64,000 nucleotides of DNA from Chrysoperla carnea (lineage: Eukaryota; Arthropoda; Insecta; Neuroptera; Chrysopidae). This document shows positions 10,230 to 22,300 of the stretch, piece by piece (within the stretch, counting starts at the first letter, position 1; every line of letters starts with the position of its first letter). Under the pieces are notes generated by a model that was not told the origin of the DNA, searched no databases, and worked only from the letters and a program-made list of their open reading frames with translations. The stretch lies in contig NC_058341.1 of assembly GCF_905475395.1 (NCBI RefSeq), positions 71,979,597 to 72,043,596 on the forward strand. Direction: 5' to 3'. A program made the position numbers and the translations under genes.

Positions 10230-10922
10230 TCATGTATTTATAATGATAAACTTATCAAACCCACACCTATAGCGACCGTTATTTAATTCAGATTCTTTAT
10301 CGATAACAATGAAACCATATTAATTTCTCCAACATTCACCACAGAGTACACAAAATTTCTCAAAACTCATATCCCCAATAACATGATTATCGAAAACATG
10401 TCTTAAATTCAATGTATCTTGCTTAAACAGAATGATTATGTTGCAATTGTCACGCAAATTTTGTTTATGTGCAGAAGAATATGTTTGAATAAGGAAGAAC
10501 ATGTCTAATTTTTTATGTCTTCCTCTTGAATAATAGTTTTTTATTACTCCTTGATCAGAATTAGCATTCACATCATCGAAAATCACTAATGAATTAGGTT
10601 TTATTTGTTCAGTTGTTGGAAACGTTACTAAATCATTAGTCATATACATATTAATATCTTTTAACGGTTTAATAACATCCTTCAACAATTGATATTTATC
10701 CTGATCAATAGTTTTTGAATAAATGTATATATTTTCAAATCTTACACCATGTTTTTCAAATATAAGAGAAAGCAAAATATTAGTTTTTCCACTTCCAGAG
10801 GGTCCAGTCATCAAAACTCTTAATTGCTTTGGAAATAATTCTCCATGACGCCATCTTTGTCTCTGGTTTTGTTCATCAAAATTCTCAACTTTTAATTGAG
10901 TTGGTTGCTGTATGGTCTCCAT
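10230..10922 (-). pseudogene. ATPase: FtsK/HerA-type genome-packaging ATPase (A), late stop
   Basis: It should pump element DNA into capsids. Walker A is GPSGSGKT (residues 40-47) and Walker B is LVIFDDV (about 112-118). A zinc-binding-like CVLCGEC lies near the end. A TAA at 10320-10322 stops the frame after GECWRN. Homology to the B copy continues in the same frame to a stop at 10230-10232, so about 30 C-terminal residues are cut off. It starts 72 bp from the divergent PLA2 gene. Confidence 0.88.
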
Positions 10923-10994
10923 GATATAAATGTATAAAAACAGCTAGCAAGAATCATTTTATACCATTCTACATTGTTATGTTAGAGTATATAG
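10923..10994. promoter_or_regulatory. 72-bp divergent promoter between ATPase and PLA2 (A)
   Basis: The spacer holds TATAAATG/TATAAAAAC on one strand and TATAAAATG on the other, so each direction has a TATA-like core. B has a spacer of equal size at 26520-26591. Confidence 0.5.
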
Positions 10995-11654
10995 ATGTTG
11001 CGTTATAAAGGAGAAGGTTTACTCAATAAATTAATCAATAAACTGCCATTTGAAGCCCATATTCCTGGATATAAATATTGTGGACCAGGCACAAAATTAA
11101 AGGAGAAATTATCAAAAGGTGTTGAAGGTATTAACAAATTGGATGAATTTTGTAAATTTCATGATATTGCATATGATACATATAAAGACATAGATAAAAG
11201 ACACGAAGCAGATAAAATTTTAGCTGAACAAGCTTGGAGTAGAGTAAAAAGTAAGGACGCTAACTGGAAGGAAAAAGCTGCTGCCTGGGCTGTTACTAAT
11301 ATTATGAAAGGTAAAGTGAAAACTGGCTCTGGTTTAAAAACAAAGAAAAACAAAAAAAATATTTTTCAAAAAGGAGGGAAGTTGTTCATGGTAAATAGAA
11401 AAATAAAAAAATCAAAGAAAAAGTATAAAAGAATTATACCAACTAGAAAAATTGGTGGAGTTCTTCCATTAACCCTCATCTCTGCAATTGCAGGTGCGGT
11501 AACTGCATTAGTAGGAGGAGTTAAAACAGTGAATGACATAAGAAATTCAAAAAAAGCATTGGAAGAAACTATACGTCACAATAAGAAAATGGAAGAATCG
11601 GCTGTAAAAGGACGGGGTTTTTATTTAAGACCATATCAAAAGAAGAAAGCTTAA
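10995..11654 (+). CDS. Phospholipase A2-domain virion protein (A), 219 aa
   Basis: This is a parvovirus-type PLA2 domain: calcium loop GYKYCGPGT (residues 25-33) and catalytic LDEFCKFHDIAYD (His56, Asp57). The family hydrolyses phospholipids to help virions leave endosomes. A Lys-rich segment (about 110-145) and a hydrophobic stretch (about 155-180, LPLTLISAIAGAVTALVGG) follow, suggesting nucleic-acid or capsid contact plus membrane interaction. The ORF is complete. The protease frame follows directly in the -1 frame. Bases 11405-11654 are repeated at 17874-18123. Confidence 0.88.
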   Translation: MLRYKGEGLLNKLINKLPFEAHIPGYKYCGPGTKLKEKLSKGVEGINKLDEFCKFHDIAYDTYKDIDKRHEADKILAEQAWSRVKSKDANWKEKAAAWAVTNIMKGKVKTGSGLKTKKNKKNIFQKGGKLFMVNRKIKKSKKKYKRIIPTRKIGGVLPLTLISAIAGAVTALVGGVKTVNDIRNSKKALEETIRHNKKMEESAVKGRGFYLRPYQKKKA

Positions 11655-12150
11655 GGCTACTGAAAGAGTTGCCAATTCGAGCGTTAACTGATTTAGAACT
11701 AAATAGTTTTGGTAAAAAATATATTAAACACTTTAGAGGTGTATATATGCGAAATACTCTACCTAAAAAACCATTACAAAAAGGAAGTGCTATAGTCAAT
11801 CTTGCTAGTTCATCATCTAGAGGTACTCACTGGATCTGCTTTTTTAAAAACAAACATAAAGTATTCTATTTTGATAGTTATGGTGATGTACCCCCACCAC
11901 TTGAAATAATTACTTATCTAGGGAGAAATATTTCATATAATTACAACAGTTTTCAGAAAAGCGGACCAATTTGTGGTCATCTCTGTCTAGCATTTTTACT
12001 ACATATAACAAACACCTTAACATTAAATATGACTTACATATTATCTTTGAAGGGTAATCAATCGGAATTAAAACAAGATTTTTTCCCTCCAATTCAGTTA
12101 GACGGTAATTGTTCTTGTGGATTGGTGAGTTTTATCACATATAATACGAT
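11651..12150 (+). pseudogene. PRO: Adenain-like protease (A) read through into penton, cut by element B
   Basis: The cysteine protease would mature the capsid. The catalytic set is THW (His), YFDSYG (Asp), FQKSG (Gln) and PICGHL (Cys). No ATG precedes the domain; the frame is open through 11651 in the -1 frame of PLA2. In B the protease ends at TAA 27620-27622 before a separate penton ATG. In A that stop is lost and a 2-nt difference places penton (from the ATG near 12028) in the same frame, so the two are fused. Element B then interrupts the frame at 12150. Confidence 0.8.
12145..12150. repeat. Target-site duplication TACGAT of element B (in duplication copy 1)
   Basis: TACGAT lies just outside TIR B. 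It is repeated at 18614-18619 and, beyond the right TIR, at 36698-36703. Confidence 0.92.
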
Positions 12151-12740
12151 AGTAGGTAGAAAATGGGGTTTCAAGCCTTCTAGGTCATGGCCTAGATTTG
12201 AATGGCTTTGGCTGACCTAGATTTGAACGGCCTTGGGTGACCTAGATTTGAATGGCCTTGGCTGACCTAGATTTGAAGGGCCTTGGGTGACCTAGATTTG
12301 ATGCATTCTTTGAGAGTGCACTTTTTTTGTTTTGATGCACTTTTTGTAGTGCATTTTTCTGATGACGTATTGGATGGTTCATTGAACTCTTGATGACGAT
12401 ACAAGACTTTACAAAGTATGGATTTTTTTTTAAAAAACTAAATGACTTGCTTGGGTTTCGAACCGTAGGTTTTCTGAATGGTAAGAAGATGTGCTTACCA
12501 CTACACCACGGCCCAGTTTAATAGTATAGTAAAATTTATCTTATATAAAGTAAAACCAAATATTTTTTTTGAATATATAATTAATGGAAATATTTATGAA
12601 TATATTAATTGAGGTGAAGAACTTATTTTGCCAATGTTAGTTATAGATGCTTCACTGATTTTTAAATATATACTTAATAAAAAATATTAAGATGAATGAA
12701 CTAATATTAATTATTAATTAAGGTTAAAAACTTAATTTGT
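12151..12740 (+). repeat. Left TIR of element B, copy 1
   Basis: It starts AGTAGGTAGAAAATGGGG, the complement of the sequence ending at 36697. It contains four to five 26-bp units (GGTGACCTAGATTTGAATGG then CCTTGG), a TGCAC/GTGCA hairpin-like block (12300-12360), the tRNA-like module and AT-rich inner sequence. The inner limit is approximate. Confidence 0.9.
12446..12514 (-). other. tRNA-like Pol III module in TIR B, copy 1
   Basis: The minus strand has an A box (TGGTGTAGTGG) and a B box (GGTTCGAAACC) at normal tRNA spacing, followed by a T-run. The anticodon-arm region can form only about 4 bp and the acceptor ends do not pair, so it is degenerate or a promoter only. It points outward. The same module lies at 18915-18983 and, inverted, at 36315-36385. 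Confidence 0.65.
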
Positions 12741-12853
12741 CAATGTTAATTATAGACGAGTCAGTGATTTTTAATTATATCCTTAATAAAAATATTCTAG
12801 AACATAGGAAATTTTTTATAATACTAATTTTTTTTTTTTTTTTTAATTTATAA

Positions 12854-12861
12854 TATAAAAG
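12854..12861 (+). promoter_or_regulatory. TATA box of PolB (B), copy 1
   Basis: TATAAAAG is followed about 30 nt later by TTCACAGTG, which resembles an arthropod initiator; ATG is at 12930. Repeated at 19323-19330. Confidence 0.55.
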
Positions 12862-12929
12862 AGAGAAAAAATCGTCTTGTATTCACAGTGTACTCAATAC
12901 AAGTTTTATAGTTAACTATATAGCCAACA

Positions 12930-13635
12930 ATGAATTGTGAAATAAATAAGGTAAGTTTTTAATATAAATATTTTTCTATTTCTTTTATTATTATTTTTTT
13001 TAATTTTTATATATATTTCTATTATTTTAATAGGATTTAAATATTGATGATTTAGATTGCGAAATCACCAATCAATATTTATATATGATGGCTAAGAAAA
13101 TGGAAGAAAATTATCCACGTGTAATTAGCAATGTTTCCCTCCCTTCCCTAAACTTGGATGATAACATACATTTTCCACCTCTAAAATTGGATGATTGCAT
13201 GCAAACAATTTCTAATCCATTACCTAATTCTATTCCAGAAGTAGATCTAGATGAATTAGAAGCATATTTAAATCTGGATGATTGCATGCAAACAATTTCT
13301 AATCCATTACCTAATTCTATTCCAGAAGTAGATCTAGATGAATTAGATGCATATTTAAATCCTCCTGAGGCGGAAAAAATCAATCAGACCACTTCATCAA
13401 AGGGAGCATTTGTGGAGGAAACACATTTAAACCATCCTGATAACCATCATTCAGTAAATATCAATCAACCGAGCACATCGAAGAAGATATTTGAGGAAGA
13501 TAAAAAAAATTGGAAGCCATACTATCGACATAAAAAACTTTTTAAATATTCAATCTATCTTGAAAAAAAATTAAGAAATGAAAAAGGTTTTATTGAAAAG
13601 AAACCGTGAAGAGACAGGTAACAAGTTTCATCATA

Positions 13636-13668
<33 letters not shown>

Positions 13669-16600
13669 CTTAAGGGTTTTGTTAAAGGTCTTTCTTCACA
13701 CAATTTTCATCATCAGCCAACATCAAGAAGAGATGATAAACCAACATATTCTAATGATGGAGAATTTAATCTTCCTTCACGCTATTCTCACCCATCAACA
13801 TCAAGAAGAGATGATGAGACAGAATCATCTGCAGATGAAGAAGAATTTAATCATCCTTCTCACACAACATCACAAACAACAGAATTATGGCAAACAGTAA
13901 CAGCGTTCGGAAAAAGAGTATTTACAGGAGCACTTATCAACCTTGAAAACAGTAAGAAACTTAAAACTTTTTTTAAACATAAAGAAACATTAGTTAGGGG
14001 TAAAATTATGGAGTACTTATCATTGCATACTCTAATTAAAATTTCGCTTGCTATAAAATGTGATTTTATAATCAGAAAAGCTGATGTGGAAGTTGTTGAT
14101 ACTTTTCCTTTTGCATTAAAACTTTCTTCTTTTGATCGTGCATCTGATTTTAAGACGTGGTATAATGAATCATTAAAAAAACTTGAAGCAAGATTGGAAG
14201 ATTTTCAGTCAAGGGGGTCGAATGCTACTTTAGATAAAATATTATCTCTAGAGTTGAATATAGCAAAATTCGAACCCTTCAAGGGTGGAAGTTTTATCCC
14301 TCTGCCAAAAAAAATATTATATAAAAGAGCTTGCGTTAACATTAAAAATGAGGATTTTTTCTGCTTTGTATATTGTATAATTGCACATTTTTAAAATATA
14401 GTTAAAAATCCTCAAAATGTTACAAAATATATACCAGATTTTAATACATGCTGTATATTTGACCATTTTAACCCATTAGAATTTAATAATCGAGAAAATT
14501 TTCCTCAAATATATGATTTTAGAGGTATTGAATTTCCAGTAAAACTAAAAGACATAATCAAAGTTGAAAAAAACAATGACTTTTCGATAAATGTTTACGG
14601 ATTATCTGACTCGCATATTGTTAATGGACCTTTATATTTAACTAGAGAAAAGAAAGAGAAACATATAAATTTACTAATGATCAGTGATGGAACTAATTTT
14701 CATTATTGCTTAATTAGAAATTTATCAAGACTCTGTTCATCTCAAATATCAAAACATAAAACATCTCACCATATCTGCGATAGATGTCTTCAATATTTCT
14801 ATGAAGAGCGAAAATATATTGAGCATTTAGAACTTTGTCGAACCATTAATAATGTAAAGATTGTTTTTCCTTTAGAAAAAGATTCTAAACTGAAATTTAA
14901 AAACTATAATCGTAAATTAGCTTTACCGTTCATTGTGTACAGTGATTTCGAGTGTATATTATCTAAAGTAGATGATGTTAACAATATTTCAAATACAACC
15001 TATTTCCAACAACATATAGCATACTCTGTGGCTATTCAAGTTGTTTGCTCCTATGATTCAAGCAAAAATCAATTTTTTGCTTATAGAGGAGAAAATGCAT
15101 CAAAATGGTTTATTAATAAATTAAGACAAATCGCAGATGTTATTGAGGGAATATATAAAACTAAAGAACCAATTCGCATGACTGAGGAAGATGAAATATC
15201 ATTTCAATTATCTTCGGATTGCCATATCTGTGAGAAACCTTTTCTAGAAAACGATATTAAGGTTCGTGATCACTGTCACTTAAATTCTTCGACAGTGAAT
15301 CCTTTATCAAATTACAGAGGTTCTGCACACGAAAGTTGTAATCTTAAATTCTCTCTTCCAAATTTCATAGCAGTAATATTTCATAACGGATGCAACTATG
15401 ATTTTAATCTATTTATTCATGAACTTGGTTATGATGAAGGTGAAATAAAAGCGATTCCTATTAATAGCGAGAGATACATTTCTTTTTCAAAGGAAATGAA
15501 TTCATTACATGTGAGATTTATCGATTCATGTCGATTTATGCAAAGCTCACTTGATAGCTTGGTTAAAAATTTAGATGAAACTCAATTTCAAATTCTTGAA
15601 AATGAAATCGGAGCAACCCATCCCCATTTGGAATTATTAAAACAAAAAGGAATTTTCCCGTATGATTATATTACTGGTTGGGATAAGTTGGAAGAAACCA
15701 GTTTACCGGATAAAAGGGAATTTTATAATCAACTAACAGATAGCAATATTACAGATGAAGAATATGCACATGCTAAAGATGTTTGGAGCAAATTTAATAT
15801 AAATAATTTAGGTGAATATGCCGACCTGTATTTAAAATGTGATGTGTTACTTTTATCATGTGTTTTCGAAAATTTTCGTGAAATTTGCTTATCAACATAT
15901 CGGTTAGATCCCGCATACTATTATACAATCCCTGGGTTGACCTTTGATGCAATGTTAAAAGTCACCCAGGTTGAGTTGGATTTAATAACAGATATCAACA
16001 TTCTAAATTTTGTAGAAAATTCTATTAGAGGTGGTTTAACCGTTTCAGTAAAAAGATATGCTGAAAGTAACGTTCCACATTCACATGATTATAATCCAAA
16101 TTTACCGGAAAGTTATATTGTTTATTTAGATGCAAACAATCTCTATGGATTAGCCATGTCCCAACCTCTTCCAATATGTGATTTTAAATTTCTCTCTCCT
16201 CTGGAAGTACAGAATTTTAATATCAATACTGATGTGAATGGAGAGTATGGTTACTTCTTAGAGGTAGATATTGCCTATCCCCCAGACTTACATGACTCTC
16301 AAAACGATTTTCCCTTTTTGCCTGAACATAGGGTTATTAATAAACACAAGAAATTGGTTACAACTTTTTATGATAAAAAGAAATATATTGTGCATTTAAA
16401 AAATTTACAGCAAGCATTAAAATATGGCTTAAAATTAACTGCTAGACACAGAATTTTACGTTTTCGTCAATCATTGTGGTTAAAAAAATACATTGATTTG
16501 AATACAGAGAAGAGAACTAATGCTAGGAATTCTTTCGAAAAAGACTTCTTTAAATTAATGAATAACGCAATGTTTGGTAAAACTATGGAATCTGTGCGCA

Positions 16601-17358
16601 AAAGAAGAAAGTGTAAGCTACTTGTAAAATATGACGGGAAAAATGGAGTACGTAATTTGATCAGTTCTCCATACTGTAGAAAGTTTACAATTATAGGGGA
16701 AAATTTGATTGTTATCGAATTAAAACCAGGGGAATTAAAATTTAATAAGCCTATTATTGTAGGTTCTGCAGCTCTAGAATTATCTAAATATCCAATGTAT
16801 GAATTTCATTATGGATTTATAACGAAATGGTTCACATATGTTTTTCTTTTATATTCGGATACTGACAGTTTCATATATTACATAATTAGAAAAGATCCAA
16901 TACAAGAGAAAAATATATATGAGATAATGAAGGAAAATATTGAAATGTTTGATACATCAGATTATCCCCAAAATAATGTATATAATATCCCTAGAAAAAA
17001 TAAAAAAGTTTTAGGGTGTTTCAAGGATGAGAATAATGGTCAAATAATAACGCACTTTTGCTCTTTAAAAGCAAAAATGTATTCCTTCATGCTGGAGACA
17101 AGTAATGTTGTTAAAAAGGCTAAAGGAGTTGTGAGGTCTTCTTTGAAAAAAATAAAATTTGAAGATTATGTAAATACTCTTTTTAACGAAGAAGCTAATG
17201 CTATGTATAGCGATTTGTATACAATTCGAAGTAAAAAACTCAAATTGTATACATTGAAGCAAAAGAAAAAAACTCTTTGTTCTCATGATGATAAGCGTGT
17301 GGTTTTGGAAGATAGAATTCACACATTAGCTTTGGGGCATAAGAAGCTTGTGAATTAG
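12930..17358 (+). pseudogene. PolB: Protein-primed DNA polymerase B of element B, duplication copy 1
   Basis: Identical in sequence, as far as compared, to 19399-23824, where the domains are described. Exon 1 is 12930-12950, exon 2 13034-about 13617, exon 3 from 13675. Exon 2 contains two tandem 87-nt repeats (from 13187 and 13274; 29 aa each, ending DLDELEAYLN/DLDELDAYLN). The exon 2 frame closes at TGA 13607-13609 just before the donor, and TAA at 14392-14394 breaks exon 3. Confidence 0.88.
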
Positions 17359-17515
17359 TTAGGAAATTTATACAAAAATTATGTAATAAGATTAATATGT
17401 AATAAGATTAATATGTTTATATATAAAGTGAAATGTAAATATAATATGTAAAGGGAAAATATAAAAAATAAAACTGTTTAAAAAAAAAAAATTTTTTTAT
17501 TGATTACTTTTTTCA

Positions 17516-17875
17516 TTATAACAAATCTTTCTTAGCTATCCACTCTGAGCTATTAAAACCAAGCCACTTAACTAATAGCATATTGTTTTTCCTTTTTAAA
17601 ACTTTTTCGACTAAATAAACATTTGGGAAATTAGTTTTCAATAATTCATATTGGTAAAATGATCCTAATATTGGATTTCCGCTTAAGTCTTCCAACAAAT
17701 ATGAATATGGAGATGTTGATTGAATTTTAACAATCTTAAAAACTTCCATAGACCAATTGGGAGTATATTTTTTTTCAAATATATGTTTATACTTGGAAAC
17801 TCGAACAAAATCTCCAATGGAAAATTTTCTTTTAACTTTTTCTGTAGAATGATGATCATATACTGTTTCTAACAA
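17516..17875 (-). pseudogene. INT: Integrase (B) 3' fragment at the duplication junction
   Basis: This is the C-terminal part of the integrase (chromodomain-like tail, LVKWLGFNSSEW) that is complete at 23982-24896. The 5' part is missing because the sequence switches at about 17874 to the middle of PLA2 (A). Confidence 0.9.
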
Positions 17876-18123
17876 AAAAATCAAAGAAAAAGTATAAAAG
17901 AATTATACCAACTAGAAAAATTGGTGGAGTTCTTCCATTAACCCTCATCTCTGCAATTGCAGGTGCGGTAACTGCATTAGTAGGAGGAGTTAAAACAGTG
18001 AATGACATAAGAAATTCAAAAAAAGCATTGGAAGAAACTATACGTCACAATAAGAAAATGGAAGAATCGGCTGTAAAAGGACGGGGTTTTTATTTAAGAC
18101 CATATCAAAAGAAGAAAGCTTAA
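17874..18123 (+). pseudogene. PLA2 protein (A) 3' fragment
   Basis: Only the C-terminal basic and hydrophobic segment is present; the PLA2 catalytic domain is absent. It is created by the tandem duplication. Confidence 0.9.
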
Positions 18124-18619
18124 GGCTACTGAAAGAGTTGCCAATTCGAGCGTTAACTGATTTAGAACTAAATAGTTTTGGTAAAAAATATATTAAACAC
18201 TTTAGAGGTGTATATATGCGAAATACTCTACCTAAAAAACCATTACAAAAAGGAAGTGCTATAGTCAATCTTGCTAGTTCATCATCTAGAGGTACTCACT
18301 GGATCTGCTTTTTTAAAAACAAACATAAAGTATTCTATTTTGATAGTTATGGTGATGTACCCCCACCACTTGAAATAATTACTTATCTAGGGAGAAATAT
18401 TTCATATAATTACAACAGTTTTCAGAAAAGCGGACCAATTTGTGGTCATCTCTGTCTAGCATTTTTACTACATATAACAAACACCTTAACATTAAATATG
18501 ACTTACATATTATCTTTGAAGGGTAATCAATCGGAATTAAAACAAGATTTTTTCCCTCCAATTCAGTTAGACGGTAATTGTTCTTGTGGATTGGTGAGTT
18601 TTATCACATATAATACGAT
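18120..18619 (+). pseudogene. PRO: Protease-penton fusion (A), duplication copy 2
   Basis: Identical to 11651-12150, again ending at TSD TACGAT (18614-18619) and TIR B. Since the right half of penton (A) resumes only at 36704, this is the copy physically adjoining the complete element B. Confidence 0.85.
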
Positions 18620-19209
18620 AGTAGGTAGAAAATGGGGTTTCAAGCCTTCTAGGTCATGGCCTAGATTTGAATGGCTTTGGCTGACCTAGATTTGAACGGC
18701 CTTGGGTGACCTAGATTTGAATGGCCTTGGCTGACCTAGATTTGAAGGGCCTTGGGTGACCTAGATTTGATGCATTCTTTGAGAGTGCACTTTTTTTGTT
18801 TTGATGCACTTTTTGTAGTGCATTTTTCTGATGACGTATTGGATGGTTCATTGAACTCTTGATGACGATACAAGACTTTACAAAGTATGGATTTTTTTTT
18901 AAAAAACTAAATGACTTGCTTGGGTTTCGAACCGTAGGTTTTCTGAATGGTAAGAAGATGTGCTTACCACTACACCACGGCCCAGTTTAATAGTATAGTA
19001 AAATTTATCTTATATAAAGTAAAACCAAATATTTTTTTTGAATATATAATTAATGGAAATATTTATGAATATATTAATTGAGGTGAAGAACTTATTTTGC
19101 CAATGTTAGTTATAGATGCTTCACTGATTTTTAAATATATACTTAATAAAAAATATTAAGATGAATGAACTAATATTAATTATTAATTAAGGTTAAAAAC
19201 TTAATTTGT
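18620..19209 (+). repeat. Left TIR of element B
   Basis: Same structure as 12151-12740. It pairs with about 35945-36697, where an internal duplication makes the right TIR longer. Confidence 0.9.
18915..18983 (-). other. tRNA-like Pol III module in left TIR B
   Basis: Second copy of the module at 12446-12514. Confidence 0.65.
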
Positions 19210-19322
19210 CAATGTTAATTATAGACGAGTCAGTGATTTTTAATTATATCCTTAATAAAAATATTCTAGAACATAGGAAATTTTTTATAATACTAATTTT
19301 TTTTTTTTTTTTTAATTTATAA

Positions 19323-19330
19323 TATAAAAG
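19323..19330 (+). promoter_or_regulatory. TATA box of PolB (B)
   Basis: TATAAAAG with an initiator-like TTCACAGTG downstream; ATG at 19399. Confidence 0.55.
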
Positions 19331-19398
19331 AGAGAAAAAATCGTCTTGTATTCACAGTGTACTCAATACAAGTTTTATAGTTAACTATATAGCCAACA

Positions 19399-22300
19399 AT
19401 GAATTGTGAAATAAATAAGGTAAGTTTTTAATATAAATATTTTTCTATTTCTTTTATTATTATTTTTTTTAATTTTTATATATATTTCTATTATTTTAAT
19501 AGGATTTAAATATTGATGATTTAGATTGCGAAATCACCAATCAATATTTATATATGATGGCTAAGAAAATGGAAGAAAATTATCCACGTGTAATTAGCAA
19601 TGTTTCCCTCCCTTCCCTAAACTTGGATGATAACATACATTTTCCACCTCTAAAATTGGATGATTGCATGCAAACAATTTCTAATCCATTACCTAATTCT
19701 ATTCCAGAAGTAGATCTAGATGAATTAGAAGCATATTTAAATCTGGATGATTGCATGCAAACAATTTCTAATCCATTACCTAATTCTATTCCAGAAGTAG
19801 ATCTAGATGAATTAGATGCATATTTAAATCCTCCTGAGGCGGAAAAAATCAATCAGACCACTTCATCAAAGGGAGCATTTGTGGAGGAAACACATTTAAA
19901 CCATCCTGATAACCATCATTCAGTAAATATCAATCAACCGAGCACATCGAAGAAGATATTTGAGGAAGATAAAAAAAATTGGAAGCCATACTATCGACAT
20001 AAAAAACTTTTTAAATATTCAATCTATCTTGAAAAAAAATTAAGAAATGAAAAAGGTTTTATTGAAAAGAAACCGTGAAGAGACAGGTAACAAGTTTCAT
20101 CATATATATATATATATATATATATATTTTTTAACTTAAGGGTTTTGTTAAAGGTCTTTCTTCACACAATTTTCATCATCAGCCAACATCAAGAAGAGAT
20201 GATAAACCAACATATTCTAATGATGGAGAATTTAATCTTCCTTCACGCTATTCTCACCCATCAACATCAAGAAGAGATGATGAGACAGAATCATCTGCAG
20301 ATGAAGAAGAATTTAATCATCCTTCTCACACAACATCACAAACAACAGAATTATGGCAAACAGTAACAGCGTTCGGAAAAAGAGTATTTACAGGAGCACT
20401 TATCAACCTTGAAAACAGTAAGAAACTTAAAACTTTTTTTAAACATAAAGAAACATTAGTTAGGGGTAAAATTATGGAGTACTTATCATTGCATACTCTA
20501 ATTAAAATTTCGCTTGCTATAAAATGTGATTTTATAATCAGAAAAGCTGATGTGGAAGTTGTTGATACTTTTCCTTTTGCATTAAAACTTTCTTCTTTTG
20601 ATCGTGCATCTGATTTTAAGACGTGGTATAATGAATCATTAAAAAAACTTGAAGCAAGATTGGAAGATTTTCAGTCAAGGGGGTCGAATGCTACTTTAGA
20701 TAAAATATTATCTCTAGAGTTGAATATAGCAAAATTCGAACCCTTCAAGGGTGGAAGTTTTATCCCTCTGCCAAAAAAAATATTATATAAAAGAGCTTGC
20801 GTTAACATTAAAAATGAGGATTTTTTCTGCTTTGTATATTGTATAATTGCACATTTTTAAAATATAGTTAAAAATCCTCAAAATGTTACAAAATATATAC
20901 CAGATTTTAATACATGCTGTATATTTGACCATTTTAACCCATTAGAATTTAATAATCGAGAAAATTTTCCTCAAATATATGATTTTAGAGGTATTGAATT
21001 TCCAGTAAAACTAAAAGACATAATCAAAGTTGAAAAAAACAATGACTTTTCGATAAATGTTTACGGATTATCTGACTCGCATATTGTTAATGGACCTTTA
21101 TATTTAACTAGAGAAAAGAAAGAGAAACATATAAATTTACTAATGATCAGTGATGGAACTAATTTTCATTATTGCTTAATTAGAAATTTATCAAGACTCT
21201 GTTCATCTCAAATATCAAAACATAAAACATCTCACCATATCTGCGATAGATGTCTTCAATATTTCTATGAAGAGCGAAAATATATTGAGCATTTAGAACT
21301 TTGTCGAACCATTAATAATGTAAAGATTGTTTTTCCTTTAGAAAAAGATTCTAAACTGAAATTTAAAAACTATAATCGTAAATTAGCTTTACCGTTCATT
21401 GTGTACAGTGATTTCGAGTGTATATTATCTAAAGTAGATGATGTTAACAATATTTCAAATACAACCTATTTCCAACAACATATAGCATACTCTGTGGCTA
21501 TTCAAGTTGTTTGCTCCTATGATTCAAGCAAAAATCAATTTTTTGCTTATAGAGGAGAAAATGCATCAAAATGGTTTATTAATAAATTAAGACAAATCGC
21601 AGATGTTATTGAGGGAATATATAAAACTAAAGAACCAATTCGCATGACTGAGGAAGATGAAATATCATTTCAATTATCTTCGGATTGCCATATCTGTGAG
21701 AAACCTTTTCTAGAAAACGATATTAAGGTTCGTGATCACTGTCACTTAAATTCTTCGACAGTGAATCCTTTATCAAATTACAGAGGTTCTGCACACGAAA
21801 GTTGTAATCTTAAATTCTCTCTTCCAAATTTCATAGCAGTAATATTTCATAACGGATGCAACTATGATTTTAATCTATTTATTCATGAACTTGGTTATGA
21901 TGAAGGTGAAATAAAAGCGATTCCTATTAATAGCGAGAGATACATTTCTTTTTCAAAGGAAATGAATTCATTACATGTGAGATTTATCGATTCATGTCGA
22001 TTTATGCAAAGCTCACTTGATAGCTTGGTTAAAAATTTAGATGAAACTCAATTTCAAATTCTTGAAAATGAAATCGGAGCAACCCATCCCCATTTGGAAT
22101 TATTAAAACAAAAAGGAATTTTCCCGTATGATTATATTACTGGTTGGGATAAGTTGGAAGAAACCAGTTTACCGGATAAAAGGGAATTTTATAATCAACT
22201 AACAGATAGCAATATTACAGATGAAGAATATGCACATGCTAAAGATGTTTGGAGCAAATTTAATATAAATAATTTAGGTGAATATGCCGACCTGTATTTA

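Larger units (their letters stand above)
11405..17873 (+). repeat. 6.47-kb tandem duplication, copy 1
   Basis: This unit is repeated at 17874-24341. Offsets are 6469 bp before, and 6466 bp after, an (AT)n/T-run tract near 13640; I saw no other difference in the parts compared. It starts inside PLA2 (A), crosses the A/B insertion point and ends inside integrase (B). The junction shares only AA. See findings for artefact versus real duplication. Confidence 0.95.

Noticed and set aside
11569..11799. Minus-strand ORF (76 codons) opposite PLA2/protease, repeated at 18038-18268 and 27172-27429
   Set aside because: It is the antisense of conserved PLA2 and protease coding sequence; its conservation follows from the sense genes.
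13111..13383. Minus-strand ORF of 90 codons with internal repeat
   Set aside because: Mirror of the 87-nt tandem repeats in PolB exon 2.
13630..13665. (AT)n tracts as possible CRISPR-like or regulatory arrays
   Set aside because: Simple microsatellites typical of AT-rich eukaryotic DNA; no spacer structure. The same applies to (AT)n at 31060 and 33370-33470.
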